DNA of 64,000 bases, taken from NCBI RefSeq assembly GCF_000210895.1, contig NC_015964.1, forward strand, positions 1,695,501-1,759,500, given 5' to 3'. Shown piece by piece: positions 29,136 through 39,988 of the stretch. The notes beneath the pieces are model-generated. The model was not told the origin of the DNA, did not search any database, and saw nothing but the letters and a program-made list of their open reading frames with translations. Source of the DNA: Haemophilus parainfluenzae T3T1 (GTDB lineage Bacteria; Pseudomonadota; Gammaproteobacteria; Enterobacterales; Pasteurellaceae). Position 1 is the first letter of the stretch. Each line of letters starts with the position of its first letter. Made by a program: the position numbers and the translations under genes.

Positions 29136-31067
29136 TTACTCTTCACCCAACAATTTCAACTCACGTTGTCTTACTTGAGATTTTAAGATTTCAGCAAATT
29201 CTTCAATGGTGAAAGTACCTAAATCTGCACCTTTACGGGTACGTACCGCCACTTTACCTTCTGCGATTTCTTTATCACCGCAAACGAGCATATAAGGCAC
29301 GCGACGTAAGGTATGTTCGCGGATCTTGAAGCCGACTTTCTCATTACGTAAATCTGCTTTAACACGTAATCCGGCATCAGAAAGTTGTTTTACTACTTTT
29401 TGCACGTAATCCGCTTGGCTGTCTGTAATATTCATCACAACCGCTTGAACTGGTGCTAACCATGCTGGGAAGAAGCCCGCATACTCTTCAGTAATGATAC
29501 CGATGAAACGCTCAATCGAACCTAAAATCGCACGGTGAATCATAACCGGTGTACGACGATCATTGTCTTCCGCCACATAAGATGCGTTTAAACGACCCGG
29601 TAAAGCAAAGTCTAATTGGATGGTACCGCATTGCCATTCACGATCTAAACAGTCGCGTAATGCAAACTCAATTTTCGGCCCATAGAATGCACCTTCACCT
29701 TCTTGAATTTCATATTCAAGACCGTTATGCGCTAATGCTGCCGCAAGACCTGCTTCTGCGCGATCCCACATATCATCTGCACCGATACGTTTTTCAGGTC
29801 GAGTAGATAATTTCACCTGAATATTTTGGAAACCGAAAGTGCTGTAAATGTCGTAAACCATTTTAATACAGCTGGTTACTTCACTTTCAATTTGATCTTC
29901 AGTACAGAAAATGTGTGCATCATCTTGAGTGAAGCCACGTACACGCATTAAACCGTGTAAAGAACCCGATGGTTCATTACGGTGACAAGAACCAAATTCC
30001 GCCATACGGATTGGTAAATCACGGTAAGATTTTAAACCTTGGTTAAAGATTTGAACGTGTCCTGGACAGTTCATTGGTTTAATCGCATATTCACGGTTTT
30101 CTGATTGTGTAGTAAACATCAAATCGCCGTAATTTTGCCAGTGACCTGTTTTTTCCCATAATACACGGTCCATCATAAACGGACCTTTCACTTCTTGATA
30201 ATCGTATTCTTTTAATTTTGTACGTACGAAGGTTTCTAATTCACGGAAAATTGTCCAACCATCGTTATGCCAGAACACCATACCCGGTGCTTCTTCTTGC
30301 ATATGATATAAATCTAACGCTTTACCGATTTTACGGTGGTCACGTTTTGCTGCTTCTTCTAAGCGAGTTAAGTATTCCGCTAATTGTTTTTTATCAGCCC
30401 AAGCCGTACCATAGATACGTTGTAACATTTTATTTTTACTATCACCACGCCAGTACGCACCTGCAACTTTCATCAATTTGAAGTGTTGGCAGAAACGCAT
30501 ATTTGGCACATGTGGCCCACGACACATATCAATGTATTCTTCGTGATGATAAAGCGCAGGCGTTGCGGTACGTTCGATGTTTTCATCTAAAATAGCCATT
30601 TTGTATGGCTCACCGCGTTTTTCAAAAGTATCTCTTGCTTCTTGCCAGCTTACCGGAGTTTTGATGACGTCATAATTGGTTTTCGCCAATTCAAGCATAC
30701 GTTTTTCGATAGCATCAATATCTTCTTGCGTTAAAGAACGGTCTAAATCCACGTCATAATAGAAGCCATTTTCAATCGTTGGACCGATTGCCATTTTGAC
30801 ATCTGGAAATAATTGTTTGATTGCGTGACCAAGCAAGTGTGCGCAAGAGTGACGAATAATTTCTAAACCGTCTTCATCTTTTGCTGTAATAATTTCAAGG
30901 TTAGCATCTTCATTGATGATGTCACAGGCATCACGACGTTCGCCGTTTACACGGCCCGCGATAGTTGCTTTGGCAAGACCGGCTCCGATATCTTGAGCCA
31001 CTTCTAACACAGAAACTGGACGATCAAATTCACGTTTAGAACCGTCCGGTAAAGTAATAATAGGCAT
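29136..31067 (-). CDS. thrS: Threonyl-tRNA synthetase
   Basis: A class II synthetase of 643 residues. The order is an N-terminal TGS domain ([14 protein letters not shown]), the editing domain with [10 protein letters not shown] near residue 73 and a C-x-x-x-H-type site MCRGPHVP near 182. The catalytic core follows with the zinc ligands NCPGHVQIF near 335 and motif 2 [20 protein letters not shown]. Motif 3 lies in [11 protein letters not shown], and an anticodon-binding domain ends the protein. It is divergent from azoR and monocistronic. Confidence 0.98.
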   Translation of the reverse strand: MPIITLPDGSKREFDRPVSVLEVAQDIGAGLAKATIAGRVNGERRDACDIINEDANLEIITAKDEDGLEIIRHSCAHLLGHAIKQLFPDVKMAIGPTIENGFYYDVDLDRSLTQEDIDAIEKRMLELAKTNYDVIKTPVSWQEARDTFEKRGEPYKMAILDENIERTATPALYHHEEYIDMCRGPHVPNMRFCQHFKLMKVAGAYWRGDSKNKMLQRIYGTAWADKKQLAEYLTRLEEAAKRDHRKIGKALDLYHMQEEAPGMVFWHNDGWTIFRELETFVRTKLKEYDYQEVKGPFMMDRVLWEKTGHWQNYGDLMFTTQSENREYAIKPMNCPGHVQIFNQGLKSYRDLPIRMAEFGSCHRNEPSGSLHGLMRVRGFTQDDAHIFCTEDQIESEVTSCIKMVYDIYSTFGFQNIQVKLSTRPEKRIGADDMWDRAEAGLAAALAHNGLEYEIQEGEGAFYGPKIEFALRDCLDREWQCGTIQLDFALPGRLNASYVAEDNDRRTPVMIHRAILGSIERFIGIITEEYAGFFPAWLAPVQAVVMNITDSQADYVQKVVKQLSDAGLRVKADLRNEKVGFKIREHTLRRVPYMLVCGDKEIAEGKVAVRTRKGADLGTFTIEEFAEILKSQVRQRELKLLGEE

Positions 31068-31209
31068 AATTTTTCCTTATACAGTGGTCGCCCATACGAA
31101 AGGCAACATGCAAATAATGATTAAAAACAAACCGCACTTTCATTCACTCCCACTATCGAGCAAACCAAGTGCGGCGGAGAATTTTAGCACTTTCCACCAC
31201 ACTTGTTAA
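31068..31209 (-). promoter_or_regulatory. thrS promoter and leader
   Basis: On the minus strand TTAACA (31204-31209) and TAAAAT (31181-31186) are 17 bases apart, a good sigma-70 promoter. The leader of about 110 bases contains inverted uptake-signal-like halves (CCGCACTT at about 31170 and AAGTGCGG at about 31135), which could fold. ThrS of E. coli represses its own mRNA through a structured leader. Whether this one does so cannot be judged by eye. Confidence 0.55.
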
Positions 31210-31327
31210 TATCTCGCTGAATTCTTTCCAATGAGTAAACAATGATTTTCCTGATAGTGACTTTATCTATTCAAAATTTTCGATAAAATGACCGCACTTT
31301 TGATAGACACAAATTAAAGGAAACTCT

Positions 31328-31909
31328 ATGAACGTATTAGTATTAAAATCAAGCATCCTTGCAGATAACTCTCAAAGCAATAAATTAGCCGATTACACCA
31401 TTGAGAAATTAAAAGCTCACAACATTGTGGTACGTGATTTAGCGGCGCAACAACTTCCCCATTTTGATGCAACGGCGGCAACTGCAGTACGTGGCGAACC
31501 TAAAACAGCAGAAGAAAATGCACTTTTAGCCTTATCTGATGAATTAGTGGCTGAATTAAAGGCTGCGGATATTATCGTCATTGGGGCGCCAATGTATAAC
31601 TTAGGCATCCCAACACAACTTAAATCCTATTTTGATTTTATTGCTCGCCCTCGTGTAACGTTCCAATACACCGCAAATGGCCCTGAAGGTTTACTTCAAG
31701 GTAAAAAAGCGATTGTGTTAGCAAGCTTTGGTGGCATGTATAATGAAAACAATAATGTGACAAATTACTTAAAAGCGATTTTAGGTTTTGTTGGCATTAC
31801 CGATGTTCAGTTTGCTTATGCAAAAGGTATCGGATTAGGTGCTGAAGCGATTGAAAAAGCACAACGTTCAGCAAGAAATAAAATCGATGAGATCGTTGCT
31901 TCTCTCTAA
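31328..31909 (+). CDS. azoR: FMN-dependent NADH-azoreductase
   Basis: A 193-residue flavodoxin-like quinone and azo-compound reductase. Family features are [20 protein letters not shown] near the N-terminus (FMN phosphate loop), [26 protein letters not shown] near residue 87, and FGGMYNE near 138. It probably protects against quinones and related stress. AAGGAAA precedes the ATG and a single uptake signal lies about 30 bases upstream. It is divergent from thrS. Confidence 0.95.
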   Translation: MNVLVLKSSILADNSQSNKLADYTIEKLKAHNIVVRDLAAQQLPHFDATAATAVRGEPKTAEENALLALSDELVAELKAADIIVIGAPMYNLGIPTQLKSYFDFIARPRVTFQYTANGPEGLLQGKKAIVLASFGGMYNENNNVTNYLKAILGFVGITDVQFAYAKGIGLGAEAIEKAQRSARNKIDEIVASL

Positions 31910-31933
31910 TCTCTGAATCTATTCCCTCTATTA

Positions 31934-31970
31934 AGCCATTTTGAGATATGCCTCGAAATGGCTTTTTTTC
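31934..31970 (+). terminator. Terminator of azoR
   Basis: AGCCATTTTGAG and CTCGAAATGGCT form a 12-bp stem with one wobble pair, followed by T7. Confidence 0.85.
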
Positions 31971-32053
31971 TGACATAAAATCTCTATTTCTAATCTTACT
32001 GGTTAAAAATTAAAAAAATATTGTAAAATTACGCCAATTTTTTGATTATTTTC

Positions 32054-32088
32054 TTGACTTATGCATTGTGTACTAGTTTAATAGTGCA
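32054..32088 (+). promoter_or_regulatory. trp promoter with TrpR operator
   Basis: TTGACT at 32054-32059 and TTTAAT at 32077-32082 are spaced 17 bases. The -10 lies inside TGTACTAGTTTAATAGTGCA (32069-32088), a near-palindrome matching TrpR operators such as those of E. coli trp and aroH (ACTAGT core with GTAC/GTGC ends). The expected transcript starts near 32090, only about 23 bases before trpE. That leaves no room for a leader peptide or attenuator. Confidence 0.88.
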
Positions 32089-32112
32089 AAAGTTCAGAAT
32101 ACAGGATTGACT

Positions 32113-33663
32113 ATGAAAAATACCCCTTTTATTGCGGTGACCTCTCAACCGGTTCCCTACCATGCCGATACTACCGCAATTTTTAATACGCTTTGCCAAC
32201 AGAACTCAAATTCTCTTCTTCTCGACTCTGCCGAAATTGGTAGTAAAAATAGCTTACAGAGCCTTATTCTAATTAATGCGGTCGTTAAAATTACTTGTTT
32301 AGGCAATCAAGTGACTTTTAGAGCACTAAATGCGAACGGAAAACAAGTGTTAAATGAAATTCATCCAGTATTAAGCCAACTCGGTACCGTAAGTGCGGTC
32401 AATTTTGATAATGAATTTTCTGTACAATTTGCGTCGCTCGACAATCAATTAGATGAAGACAGCAAATTACAAGCTGCAACCATTTTTGATGGACTTCGTG
32501 TAATTTCTAACCATTATCAACATAGCAGCACACCTGTCTTTTTAGGTGGTTTATTTGCTTATGATTTGGTGGCAAATTTTATTCCAATGCAAGGTGTTGA
32601 ATTAAAAGATGATGGTATTCACTGTCCTGATTACAGTTTTTATCTCGCAGAAAATTTAATCACCATCGATCACCAAAGCCAACAAGCCACATTAAAAAGC
32701 TTTTGTTTTAGTCAAGAAGAACAAGTAGAAGTCGCGAAAACAGCACTTTCTATTGCACAAAAATTAAAAAATATTGATGGCGTACTTTCCATTAAAGCAG
32801 CAAGTGATGAGGTCAGCACCAACTTTGAAGATCCTGAATTTACAGGTATCGTTAAAGCGTTAAAACATCATATTAATATTGGTGATGTGTTCCAAATCGT
32901 GCCATCCCGCCGTTTTTCATTAGCTTGTCCGAATACCCTTGCGAGCTACGCACAATTAAAGCTTAATAATCCAAGTCCTTACATGTTCTATATGAACGAT
33001 GAGGATTTCATTTTATTTGGCGCATCACCTGAAAGTGCGTTGAAATATGCGCCAGACAATCGCCAATTAGAAATTTATCCAATTGCAGGTTCTCGCCCGC
33101 GTGGTTTTGATGCACATGGTAATATTGATCCAGAATTAGATGCACGTTTGGAATTAGAATTACGCCTTGATCATAAAGAGCAAGCCGAACATTTAATGTT
33201 GGTAGATTTAGCGCGTAATGACATTGCTCGCGTATGCCAAAGCGGTACACGTAAAGTCGCTGAATTAATGCAAGTAGATCGCTATTCGCACATCATGCAT
33301 TTGGTTTCTCGCGTAGTGGGTAAACTTCGTCCTGAACTTGATGCCTTACACGCTTATCAAGCTTGTATGAATATGGGGACATTAACTGGTGCGCCTAAAA
33401 TTAAAGCCATGCAGTTAATTTATCAATTTGAACAGCAAAAACGCCACAGCTACGGTGGTGCGGTCGGTTATCTCACCTCTGACGGCCGTTTTGATACCTG
33501 TATCGTGATTCGTTCTGCCTTTGTACAAAATGGCATTGCCCATATTCAAGCAGGTTGTGGTGAAGTATTAGATTCTGATCCTCAAATGGAAGCGGATGAA
33601 ACTCGCCATAAAGCGGCTGCTGTGCTTAAAGCAATCAAACAAATCAATACCCAAGCAAAATAA
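32113..33663 (+). CDS. trpE: Anthranilate synthase component I
   Basis: TrpE makes anthranilate from chorismate with ammonia from TrpG. The 516-residue protein has the chorismate-binding core: GDVFQIVPSRRFSL near residue 257, SPYMFYMN, PIAGSRPRGFD near 322, and MGTLTGAPKIKAMQLI and GGAVGYLTSDG further on. The N-terminal tryptophan feedback site (LLDSAEIGSKNS, near residue 36) resembles the LLES element. The ATG at 32113, behind AGGA, is chosen over an in-frame TTG two codons earlier. It is the first gene of the trp operon. Confidence 0.97.
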   Translation: MKNTPFIAVTSQPVPYHADTTAIFNTLCQQNSNSLLLDSAEIGSKNSLQSLILINAVVKITCLGNQVTFRALNANGKQVLNEIHPVLSQLGTVSAVNFDNEFSVQFASLDNQLDEDSKLQAATIFDGLRVISNHYQHSSTPVFLGGLFAYDLVANFIPMQGVELKDDGIHCPDYSFYLAENLITIDHQSQQATLKSFCFSQEEQVEVAKTALSIAQKLKNIDGVLSIKAASDEVSTNFEDPEFTGIVKALKHHINIGDVFQIVPSRRFSLACPNTLASYAQLKLNNPSPYMFYMNDEDFILFGASPESALKYAPDNRQLEIYPIAGSRPRGFDAHGNIDPELDARLELELRLDHKEQAEHLMLVDLARNDIARVCQSGTRKVAELMQVDRYSHIMHLVSRVVGKLRPELDALHAYQACMNMGTLTGAPKIKAMQLIYQFEQQKRHSYGGAVGYLTSDGRFDTCIVIRSAFVQNGIAHIQAGCGEVLDSDPQMEADETRHKAAAVLKAIKQINTQAK

Positions 33664-33675
33664 GGACGATAAATT

Positions 33676-34260
33676 ATGGCTAATATTCTCTTTTTGGATA
33701 ATTTCGATTCATTCACTTATAACTTAGTGGATCAATTCCGTGTGCTTGGGCATAACGTAAAAATTTATCGTAATGACACCAATTTAGAACAAGTGGTGCA
33801 AGAGGCATTAAATACACCTGATACGATTCTTGCGCTCTCTCCAGGTCCAGGTACTCCGGCAGAAGCAGGCATCTTACTCCCGCTCATTGAACGTTTAAAA
33901 AATGATGTGCCAATTATTGGTATTTGCTTAGGCCATCAAGCACTTATTCAAGCCTTTGGTGGGGAGGTTGTACATGCAGGCGAAGTATTACATGGTAAAG
34001 TATCGCGCATTCAACACGATAACCAAGCCATGTTTAAAGATATTGCCAACCCAATGCCTGTGGCCCGTTATCACTCTTTAATGGGTAAAAATCTGCCTGA
34101 CGAATTTATTGTCAATGCTGATTACAATGGTATCGTGATGGCGATTCGTCATAAAACCTTGCCAATTTGTGCTTTCCAATTCCACCCAGAAAGCATCCTT
34201 ACTGCGCAAGGTTCCAAATTATTACAACAATCTGTGGAATGGTTATTAAACAGAGATTAA
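33676..34260 (+). CDS. trpG: Anthranilate synthase component II (glutamine amidotransferase)
   Basis: A 194-residue class I glutamine amidotransferase that supplies ammonia to TrpE. It has FLDNFDSFTYNLVDQFR at the N-terminus, LSPGPGTPAEAG, the nucleophile cysteine in GICLGHQALIQAFGG near residue 80, and the catalytic His-Glu pair in FQFHPESILT. It is not fused to trpD, unlike E. coli. It follows trpE after 12 bases and precedes a small tautomerase-like gene. Confidence 0.96.
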   Translation: MANILFLDNFDSFTYNLVDQFRVLGHNVKIYRNDTNLEQVVQEALNTPDTILALSPGPGTPAEAGILLPLIERLKNDVPIIGICLGHQALIQAFGGEVVHAGEVLHGKVSRIQHDNQAMFKDIANPMPVARYHSLMGKNLPDEFIVNADYNGIVMAIRHKTLPICAFQFHPESILTAQGSKLLQQSVEWLLNRD

Positions 34261-34656
<396 letters not shown>

Positions 34657-34667
34657 GGGATGAGATT

Positions 34668-35669
34668 ATGCAAACGGCTCAATTATTAGAACAACTTTAC
34701 AGCGGAAAAACACTTAACAAAGAAGAAAGTGCGGTCATTTTTAATGCCATTATGCAAGGCGAACTGAATAACGAACAAATCGCTGCCATGCTGATTGCAT
34801 TAAAAGTACGTGGTGCCACTATTGATGAATTAAGTGGTGCGGTATCGGCATCTTTGCAAAATGCCAAATCATTCCCTCGTCCTGATTACCCTTTTGCGGA
34901 TATCGTGGGAACAGGTGGTGATGGTCAAAACACCATTAATATCTCTACGGCGAGTGCCATTGTTGCAGCCTCTATGGGTGCTAAAGTGGCAAAACACGGT
35001 AACCGCAGCGTATCAAGTAAATCCGGTGCCAGTGATGTATTAACTGCACTCGGTGTGAATGTCAACGTCACGCCAGAACAAGCTCGTCAAGCACTTGATG
35101 ATATTGGGGTATGTTTCTTATTTGCTCAACAATATCACAGTGGGTTTAAACATGTTGCCCCTGTTCGTGCGGCATTAAAAACACGTACGCTTTTTAATAT
35201 TTTAGGTCCATTAATTAACCCCGCTCGCCCAACTTATCATTTGCTTGGCGTGTATGCCCCTGAATTAGTAAAAACCTATGCCGAAACGGCTGTTGCATTA
35301 GGTCATCAACATACTTTTGTGGTTCATGGAGCCGGTCTTGATGAAGTCGCTGTACACGGTGAAACGCAAGTCGCTGAAATTAAAAATGGTAAAATTGACT
35401 ACTTCACCTTAACACCTGAAGATTTTGGTTTAAAAACACAATCTTTAGAAAGTTTACGTGGTGGCGAACCGCAAGAAAATGCCCAATATCTGGCCGCACT
35501 TTTACAAGGTAAAGGCAAAGCGGAACATGCTAATGCGGTAGCGGCGAATGTGGCATTATTGTTGAAATTATTTGGTCATGATGACTTAAAACAAAATGTT
35601 CAAAATGTATTGGCTCATCTTTCATCAGGCAAAGCGTTTGATACATTACAACATTTGACAAAATATTAA
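34668..35669 (+). CDS. trpD: Anthranilate phosphoribosyltransferase
   Basis: TrpD joins anthranilate to PRPP. The 333-residue protein has the family's [17 protein letters not shown] near residue 82 (PRPP binding) and [21 protein letters not shown] near 107. It also has HHS-like [28 protein letters not shown] and [14 protein letters not shown]. It is a free-standing TrpD, not joined to TrpG. An uptake signal lies inside the 5' part. A gap of 45 bases separates it from trpCF. Confidence 0.96.
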   Translation: MQTAQLLEQLYSGKTLNKEESAVIFNAIMQGELNNEQIAAMLIALKVRGATIDELSGAVSASLQNAKSFPRPDYPFADIVGTGGDGQNTINISTASAIVAASMGAKVAKHGNRSVSSKSGASDVLTALGVNVNVTPEQARQALDDIGVCFLFAQQYHSGFKHVAPVRAALKTRTLFNILGPLINPARPTYHLLGVYAPELVKTYAETAVALGHQHTFVVHGAGLDEVAVHGETQVAEIKNGKIDYFTLTPEDFGLKTQSLESLRGGEPQENAQYLAALLQGKGKAEHANAVAANVALLLKLFGHDDLKQNVQNVLAHLSSGKAFDTLQHLTKY

Positions 35670-35714
35670 GATAAAGGCTGATTTGATACGCCCAATAAAA
35701 TAAGAAGAAAATTT

Positions 35715-37151
35715 ATGATCACGCAAGATTTCACCAAACCAATTGACTCTGCGACGGTACTGCAAAAAATCGTCTTAGACAAAGCACAATGGGTTAAAGC
35801 AAAGGAAGCTGAATTTCCGCTTTCACAATTTAAAGAAAACATTCAAAAATCTGACCGCTCTTTTTATGATGCGTTGGCTAAAGGCACTCATCAAAAACCG
35901 GCTTATATTTTAGAATGCAAGAAAGCTTCACCTTCTAAAGGATTAATTCGTGGTGAATTTAATTTAGATGAAATCGCCAATGTGTATAAACATTATGCGT
36001 CAGCTGTTTCTGTGCTAACGGATGAGAAATACTTCCAAGGTAAATTTGACTATTTGCCGCAAGTACGTGACGTTATCTCACAACCTGTATTGTGCAAAGA
36101 TTTTATGATCAGCGAATATCAGGTTTATCTTGCACGCTATTATCAAGCTGATGCTATTTTATTGATGCTTTCAGTGGTGAATGATGAAACCTATCGCGTA
36201 CTAGCTGATCTAGCGCATTCTCTTGGTATGGGCGTGTTGACGGAAACCAGCAACGAAGAAGAATTTGAACGAGCTCTTGCATTAGATGCAAAAATTATCG
36301 GTGTTAACAATCGTAATCTTCACGATCTCACCGTTGATTTAAACCGCGTAGTAGAACTTACACAAAAATATGCTGATCGCATTCCTGCTGATGCTCGTAT
36401 TATTAGCGAATCGGGGATTTATAATCACAGCCAAATTCGTGATTTGCAAAAAGTGGCACATGGCTTTTTAATCGGCAGTAGCCTAATGGGCAGTGCAGAT
36501 TTAAACAATGCTGTGCGTGAAGTGATTTTTGGAGAAAATAAAGTATGCGGTTTAACTCGCACGCAAGATGTCAAAGAGGTTTACGCAAACGGGGCATTAT
36601 ACGGCGGCTTAATTTTTGTCGAACATTCAAAACGCTGTGTGAGCCTACGTCAAGCCCAAGAATTAGTGACAGCATCACCACTTCGTTTTGTTGGCGTGTT
36701 CCAGAATCAAGAAATTGATTTTATTGTAAAAATCGCTAAACAATTGCAGCTTTATGCCGTTCAGCTACACGGTTCAGAAACCGCTGAATTTATTACGGCA
36801 CTTCGCCATCAACTACCAGAGGAAACTCAAATTTGGAAAGCTATTTCAGTAGATACTGAAGCACAAAGTGCGGTTGATTTTACTGATGATTTAAATATCA
36901 CTCGCTATATTTTCGATAGCCAATCCGCTAATCAACAAGGTGGCACAGGAAAAACTTTTAATTGGTCACTCATTCCTGAAAACTTGAAACACAAAATTAT
37001 TTTGGCTGGTGGCATTTCACCTGACAATATTGAACAAGCCATTAAGCAAGGTTGCTTAGGGGTTGATCTTAATTCTGGTGTAGAAACTGCCGCTGGCGTG
37101 AAAGATAGCGAAAAAGTGCGGTTAGTTTTTAATAAAATTTTATCAAATTAA
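35715..37151 (+). CDS. trpCF: Bifunctional indole-3-glycerol phosphate synthase / phosphoribosylanthranilate isomerase
   Basis: A 478-residue fusion of two beta/alpha barrels. The N-terminal TrpC half shows [18 protein letters not shown] near residue 66 with the catalytic Lys, [30 protein letters not shown] and SESGIY. The C-terminal TrpF half starts near residue 258 ([20 protein letters not shown]) and contains GVFQN, VQLHGSE and LAGGISPDN. The fusion is the usual Gammaproteobacterial form. Confidence 0.97.
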   Translation: MITQDFTKPIDSATVLQKIVLDKAQWVKAKEAEFPLSQFKENIQKSDRSFYDALAKGTHQKPAYILECKKASPSKGLIRGEFNLDEIANVYKHYASAVSVLTDEKYFQGKFDYLPQVRDVISQPVLCKDFMISEYQVYLARYYQADAILLMLSVVNDETYRVLADLAHSLGMGVLTETSNEEEFERALALDAKIIGVNNRNLHDLTVDLNRVVELTQKYADRIPADARIISESGIYNHSQIRDLQKVAHGFLIGSSLMGSADLNNAVREVIFGENKVCGLTRTQDVKEVYANGALYGGLIFVEHSKRCVSLRQAQELVTASPLRFVGVFQNQEIDFIVKIAKQLQLYAVQLHGSETAEFITALRHQLPEETQIWKAISVDTEAQSAVDFTDDLNITRYIFDSQSANQQGGTGKTFNWSLIPENLKHKIILAGGISPDNIEQAIKQGCLGVDLNSGVETAAGVKDSEKVRLVFNKILSN

Positions 37152-37174
37152 TCTGATTACTAAAGGAAAACATT

Positions 37175-37933
37175 ATGCAAAGAACAGCGTTAGTAACCGG
37201 CGCAACTGCTGGATTTGGTGCGGCAATTTGTCGCACCCTCATTGAAAATGGCTATCGTGTAATTGGCACGGGGCGCCGCGTAACTCGTTTAGAACAATTA
37301 CAGCAAGAATTAGGTGAAAACTTCCACTTTCTTGCCTTTGATATTTCAGATCGCCAAGCAACAGAAGATGCTTTCCATTCCCTTCCCGCTAATTGGCAAT
37401 CCATTGATTTATTGGTGAATAATGCAGGATTAGCATTAGGCTTAGAAAGTGCTGATAAAGCGAATTTAGACGATTGGATGCAAATGATTGATACCAATAT
37501 TAAAGGACTCGTCACCATCACTCGTCTTGTGTTACCACAAATGGTAGAACGTAATTCAGGTCATATTATTAATTTAGGCTCAATTGCAGGTACTTATCCT
37601 TATCCAGGTGGCAATATGTACGGTGGCACCAAAGCTTTTGTGAAACAATTTAGCTTAAATCTTCGTGCCGATCTTGCTGGTACACAAATTCGCGTTTCCA
37701 ATGTTGAACCCGGTCTTTGTGGTGGAACTGAATTTTCTAATATTCGCTTTAAAGGTGATGATGCCCGAGCAAAAAAACTCTATGAAAATGTGGAATATGT
37801 CAGTCCACAAGATATTGCTAATATTGTGTTATGGCTCAATCAACAACCTGAACATGTCAATATTAATCGCATTGAAGTGATGCCTACCGCACAAACTTTT
37901 GCACCACTTAATGTCGCAAGAATTCAAAAATAA
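37175..37933 (+). CDS. ydfG: NADP-dependent 3-hydroxy acid / L-allo-threonine dehydrogenase (SDR, YdfG)
   Basis: A 252-residue classical short-chain dehydrogenase. The cofactor loop is TGATAGFGAAICRTL near residue 8, NNAGLALG lies near 85, and the catalytic Ser is in INLGSIAGTYPYPGG. The Tyr and Lys are in MYGGTKAF near 149. YdfG of E. coli oxidises L-allo-threonine and serine and reduces 3-oxo acids such as malonic semialdehyde. It lies between trpCF and trpB, as in H. influenzae where ydfG precedes trpB. Its link to tryptophan is not understood. Confidence 0.92.
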   Translation: MQRTALVTGATAGFGAAICRTLIENGYRVIGTGRRVTRLEQLQQELGENFHFLAFDISDRQATEDAFHSLPANWQSIDLLVNNAGLALGLESADKANLDDWMQMIDTNIKGLVTITRLVLPQMVERNSGHIINLGSIAGTYPYPGGNMYGGTKAFVKQFSLNLRADLAGTQIRVSNVEPGLCGGTEFSNIRFKGDDARAKKLYENVEYVSPQDIANIVLWLNQQPEHVNINRIEVMPTAQTFAPLNVARIQK

Positions 37934-37945
37934 CAAGGAAATATT

Positions 37946-39142
37946 ATGTCAGAACCCCTTTTAAACCCTTATTTCGGTGAATTTGGCGGAATGTACGTAC
38001 CGGAAATTCTCGTACCGGTGCTGCAACAGCTAGAAAAAGCTTTTGTTGAAGCAAAAGACGATCCTGAATTCCAACGTGAATTTCAAGATTTACTTAAAAA
38101 TTATGCGGGCAGACCAACCGCACTTACTCTTTGCCGTAATTTAACCAAAGGCACTAAAGCAAAAATTTATTTAAAACGTGAAGATTTACTTCACGGTGGT
38201 GCCCATAAAACTAACCAGGTTTTAGGTCAAATTTTATTGGCAAAACGCATGGGTAAAACGCGTATTATCGCTGAAACCGGTGCGGGCCAACATGGTGTTG
38301 CGACTGCCCTTGCTTGTGCAATGTTAGATATGCCTTGCAGTGTTTATATGGGGGCGAAAGATGTAGAACGTCAATCACCAAACGTATTCCGTATGCGTTT
38401 GATGGGCGCAGAAGTGATTCCTGTTCAAAAAGGCTCTTGCTCATTGAAAGATGCATGCTGTGAAGCGATGCGTGATTGGTCAGCTAATTATGAAAATACC
38501 CATTATTTATTGGGTACAGCGGCAGGCCCTCATCCATTCCCAACCATTGTACGTGAATTCCAAAAAATGATTGGTGAAGAAACTAAACGTCAAATTTTAG
38601 AAAAAGAAGGCCGTTTACCGGATGCTGTCATCGCGGCAGTTGGTGGTGGTTCAAATGCGATTGGTATGTTTACTGATTTTATTGATGAAAAAGGTGTTCG
38701 CTTAATTGGTGTGGAACCTGCTGGTCATGGTATCGAAAGTGGTGAACATGGTGCGCCATTAGGTCATGCAAAAGTCGGCATTTATTTCGGTATGAAATCA
38801 CCTTTGATGCAAACTGAAGATGGCCAAATAGAAGAATCCTACTCTATTTCTGCAGGATTGGACTTCCCTTCTGTAGGACCTCAACATGCTTACTTGCAAA
38901 GTATTGGTCGTGCTGAATACCCAAGTATTACAGATGATGAAGCGTTAAACGCTTTCCAAGCATTAGCAAAACATGAAGGGATTATTCCTGCATTGGAAAG
39001 TTCTCATGCATTAGCACATGCGCTAAAAATGATTCATCAAGAACCGAATAAAGAACAAATCTTAGTGGTGAATCTCTCTGGTCGTGGTGATAAAGATATT
39101 TTCACCGTTGATAAAGTTTTAAAAGAAAAAGGAATGCAATAA
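37946..39142 (+). CDS. trpB: Tryptophan synthase beta chain
   Basis: TrpB condenses indole with serine using PLP. The 398-residue protein has [10 protein letters not shown] near the start and the PLP lysine in [15 protein letters not shown] near residue 88. [13 protein letters not shown] follows, with the [10 protein letters not shown] phosphate loop near 233 and [12 protein letters not shown] near 307. The last base of the stop is shared with the trpA start (TAATG), which couples their translation for the alpha2-beta2 complex. Confidence 0.98.
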   Translation: MSEPLLNPYFGEFGGMYVPEILVPVLQQLEKAFVEAKDDPEFQREFQDLLKNYAGRPTALTLCRNLTKGTKAKIYLKREDLLHGGAHKTNQVLGQILLAKRMGKTRIIAETGAGQHGVATALACAMLDMPCSVYMGAKDVERQSPNVFRMRLMGAEVIPVQKGSCSLKDACCEAMRDWSANYENTHYLLGTAAGPHPFPTIVREFQKMIGEETKRQILEKEGRLPDAVIAAVGGGSNAIGMFTDFIDEKGVRLIGVEPAGHGIESGEHGAPLGHAKVGIYFGMKSPLMQTEDGQIEESYSISAGLDFPSVGPQHAYLQSIGRAEYPSITDDEALNAFQALAKHEGIIPALESSHALAHALKMIHQEPNKEQILVVNLSGRGDKDIFTVDKVLKEKGMQ

Positions 39143-39948
39143 TGAGCCGTTTTGAAACTAAATTTGCAGAACTTGCAGCGAAAAAAGAAGGGGCTTTTGT
39201 ACCTTTCGTGACATTATGCGATCCAACATTTGATCGCTCTTTTGAGATTATTTGCACGTTAGTCGAAAATGGTGCAGATGCGTTGGAATTAGGCTTTCCA
39301 TTTTCTGATCCATTATTAGACGGCCCTGTTATTCAAGCGGCTAATAACCGTGCGCTCAATGCGGGCCATAGCACTGAGGATAGCTTTAAATTACTCGCTA
39401 AAGTGCGGTCAAAATATCCAGAAATTCCGATTAGTTTACTTCTTTGTGCGAATTTAATTTTTGCGAAAGGCTTAGATAATTTCTATCAATGTTGTGCAGA
39501 AGTCGGCGTAGATGCGGTTTTAGTGGCAGATATTCCACTATTGGCAAAAGAAGACTATATTCAAGCCGCTAAAAAACATGGCATTCAACCTGTCTTTATT
39601 TGCCCACCAAATGCTGATGCCAAAACGGTGCAAGGCGTTGCTGAAAACAGCGAAGGCTATACCTATTTAGTGTCTCGTGCAGGTGTAACAAGTGCAGAGA
39701 ATCAAGCTCATGCCGCAAACTTAGATACACTTGTAGAACAACTTAAAGCCCACAAGGCTCCACCAATTCTACAAGGTTTTGGTATTGCTCAACCTGCTCA
39801 GGTGAAAGAAGCCCTTCAACTTGGTGCAACAGGCGCAATTTCAGGCTCTGCAACGGTAAAAATCATTGAACGAAACTTAGATAATCAGGCTCAATGCTTA
39901 TCTGAACTTGCCGAATTTGTTCGCAATATGAAAACGGCAACAAAATAA
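39142..39948 (+). CDS. trpA: Tryptophan synthase alpha chain
   Basis: TrpA splits indole-3-glycerol phosphate and channels indole to TrpB. The 268-residue barrel has [18 protein letters not shown] and the catalytic Glu in [19 protein letters not shown] near residue 49. The catalytic Asp sits in [25 protein letters not shown] and the phosphate site [13 protein letters not shown] are also present. The catalytic signature is intact (Glu and Asp present). It contains an uptake signal near 39406. Confidence 0.97.
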   Translation: MSRFETKFAELAAKKEGAFVPFVTLCDPTFDRSFEIICTLVENGADALELGFPFSDPLLDGPVIQAANNRALNAGHSTEDSFKLLAKVRSKYPEIPISLLLCANLIFAKGLDNFYQCCAEVGVDAVLVADIPLLAKEDYIQAAKKHGIQPVFICPPNADAKTVQGVAENSEGYTYLVSRAGVTSAENQAHAANLDTLVEQLKAHKAPPILQGFGIAQPAQVKEALQLGATGAISGSATVKIIERNLDNQAQCLSELAEFVRNMKTATK

Positions 39949-39988
39949 TTAATAAAAATTTTTATATTACAGCTTAAGGAACCAAAAA

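Noticed and set aside
31910-32112. trp leader peptide before trpE
   Set aside because: The promoter is only about 25 bases from trpE; no Trp codons or hairpins lie between.
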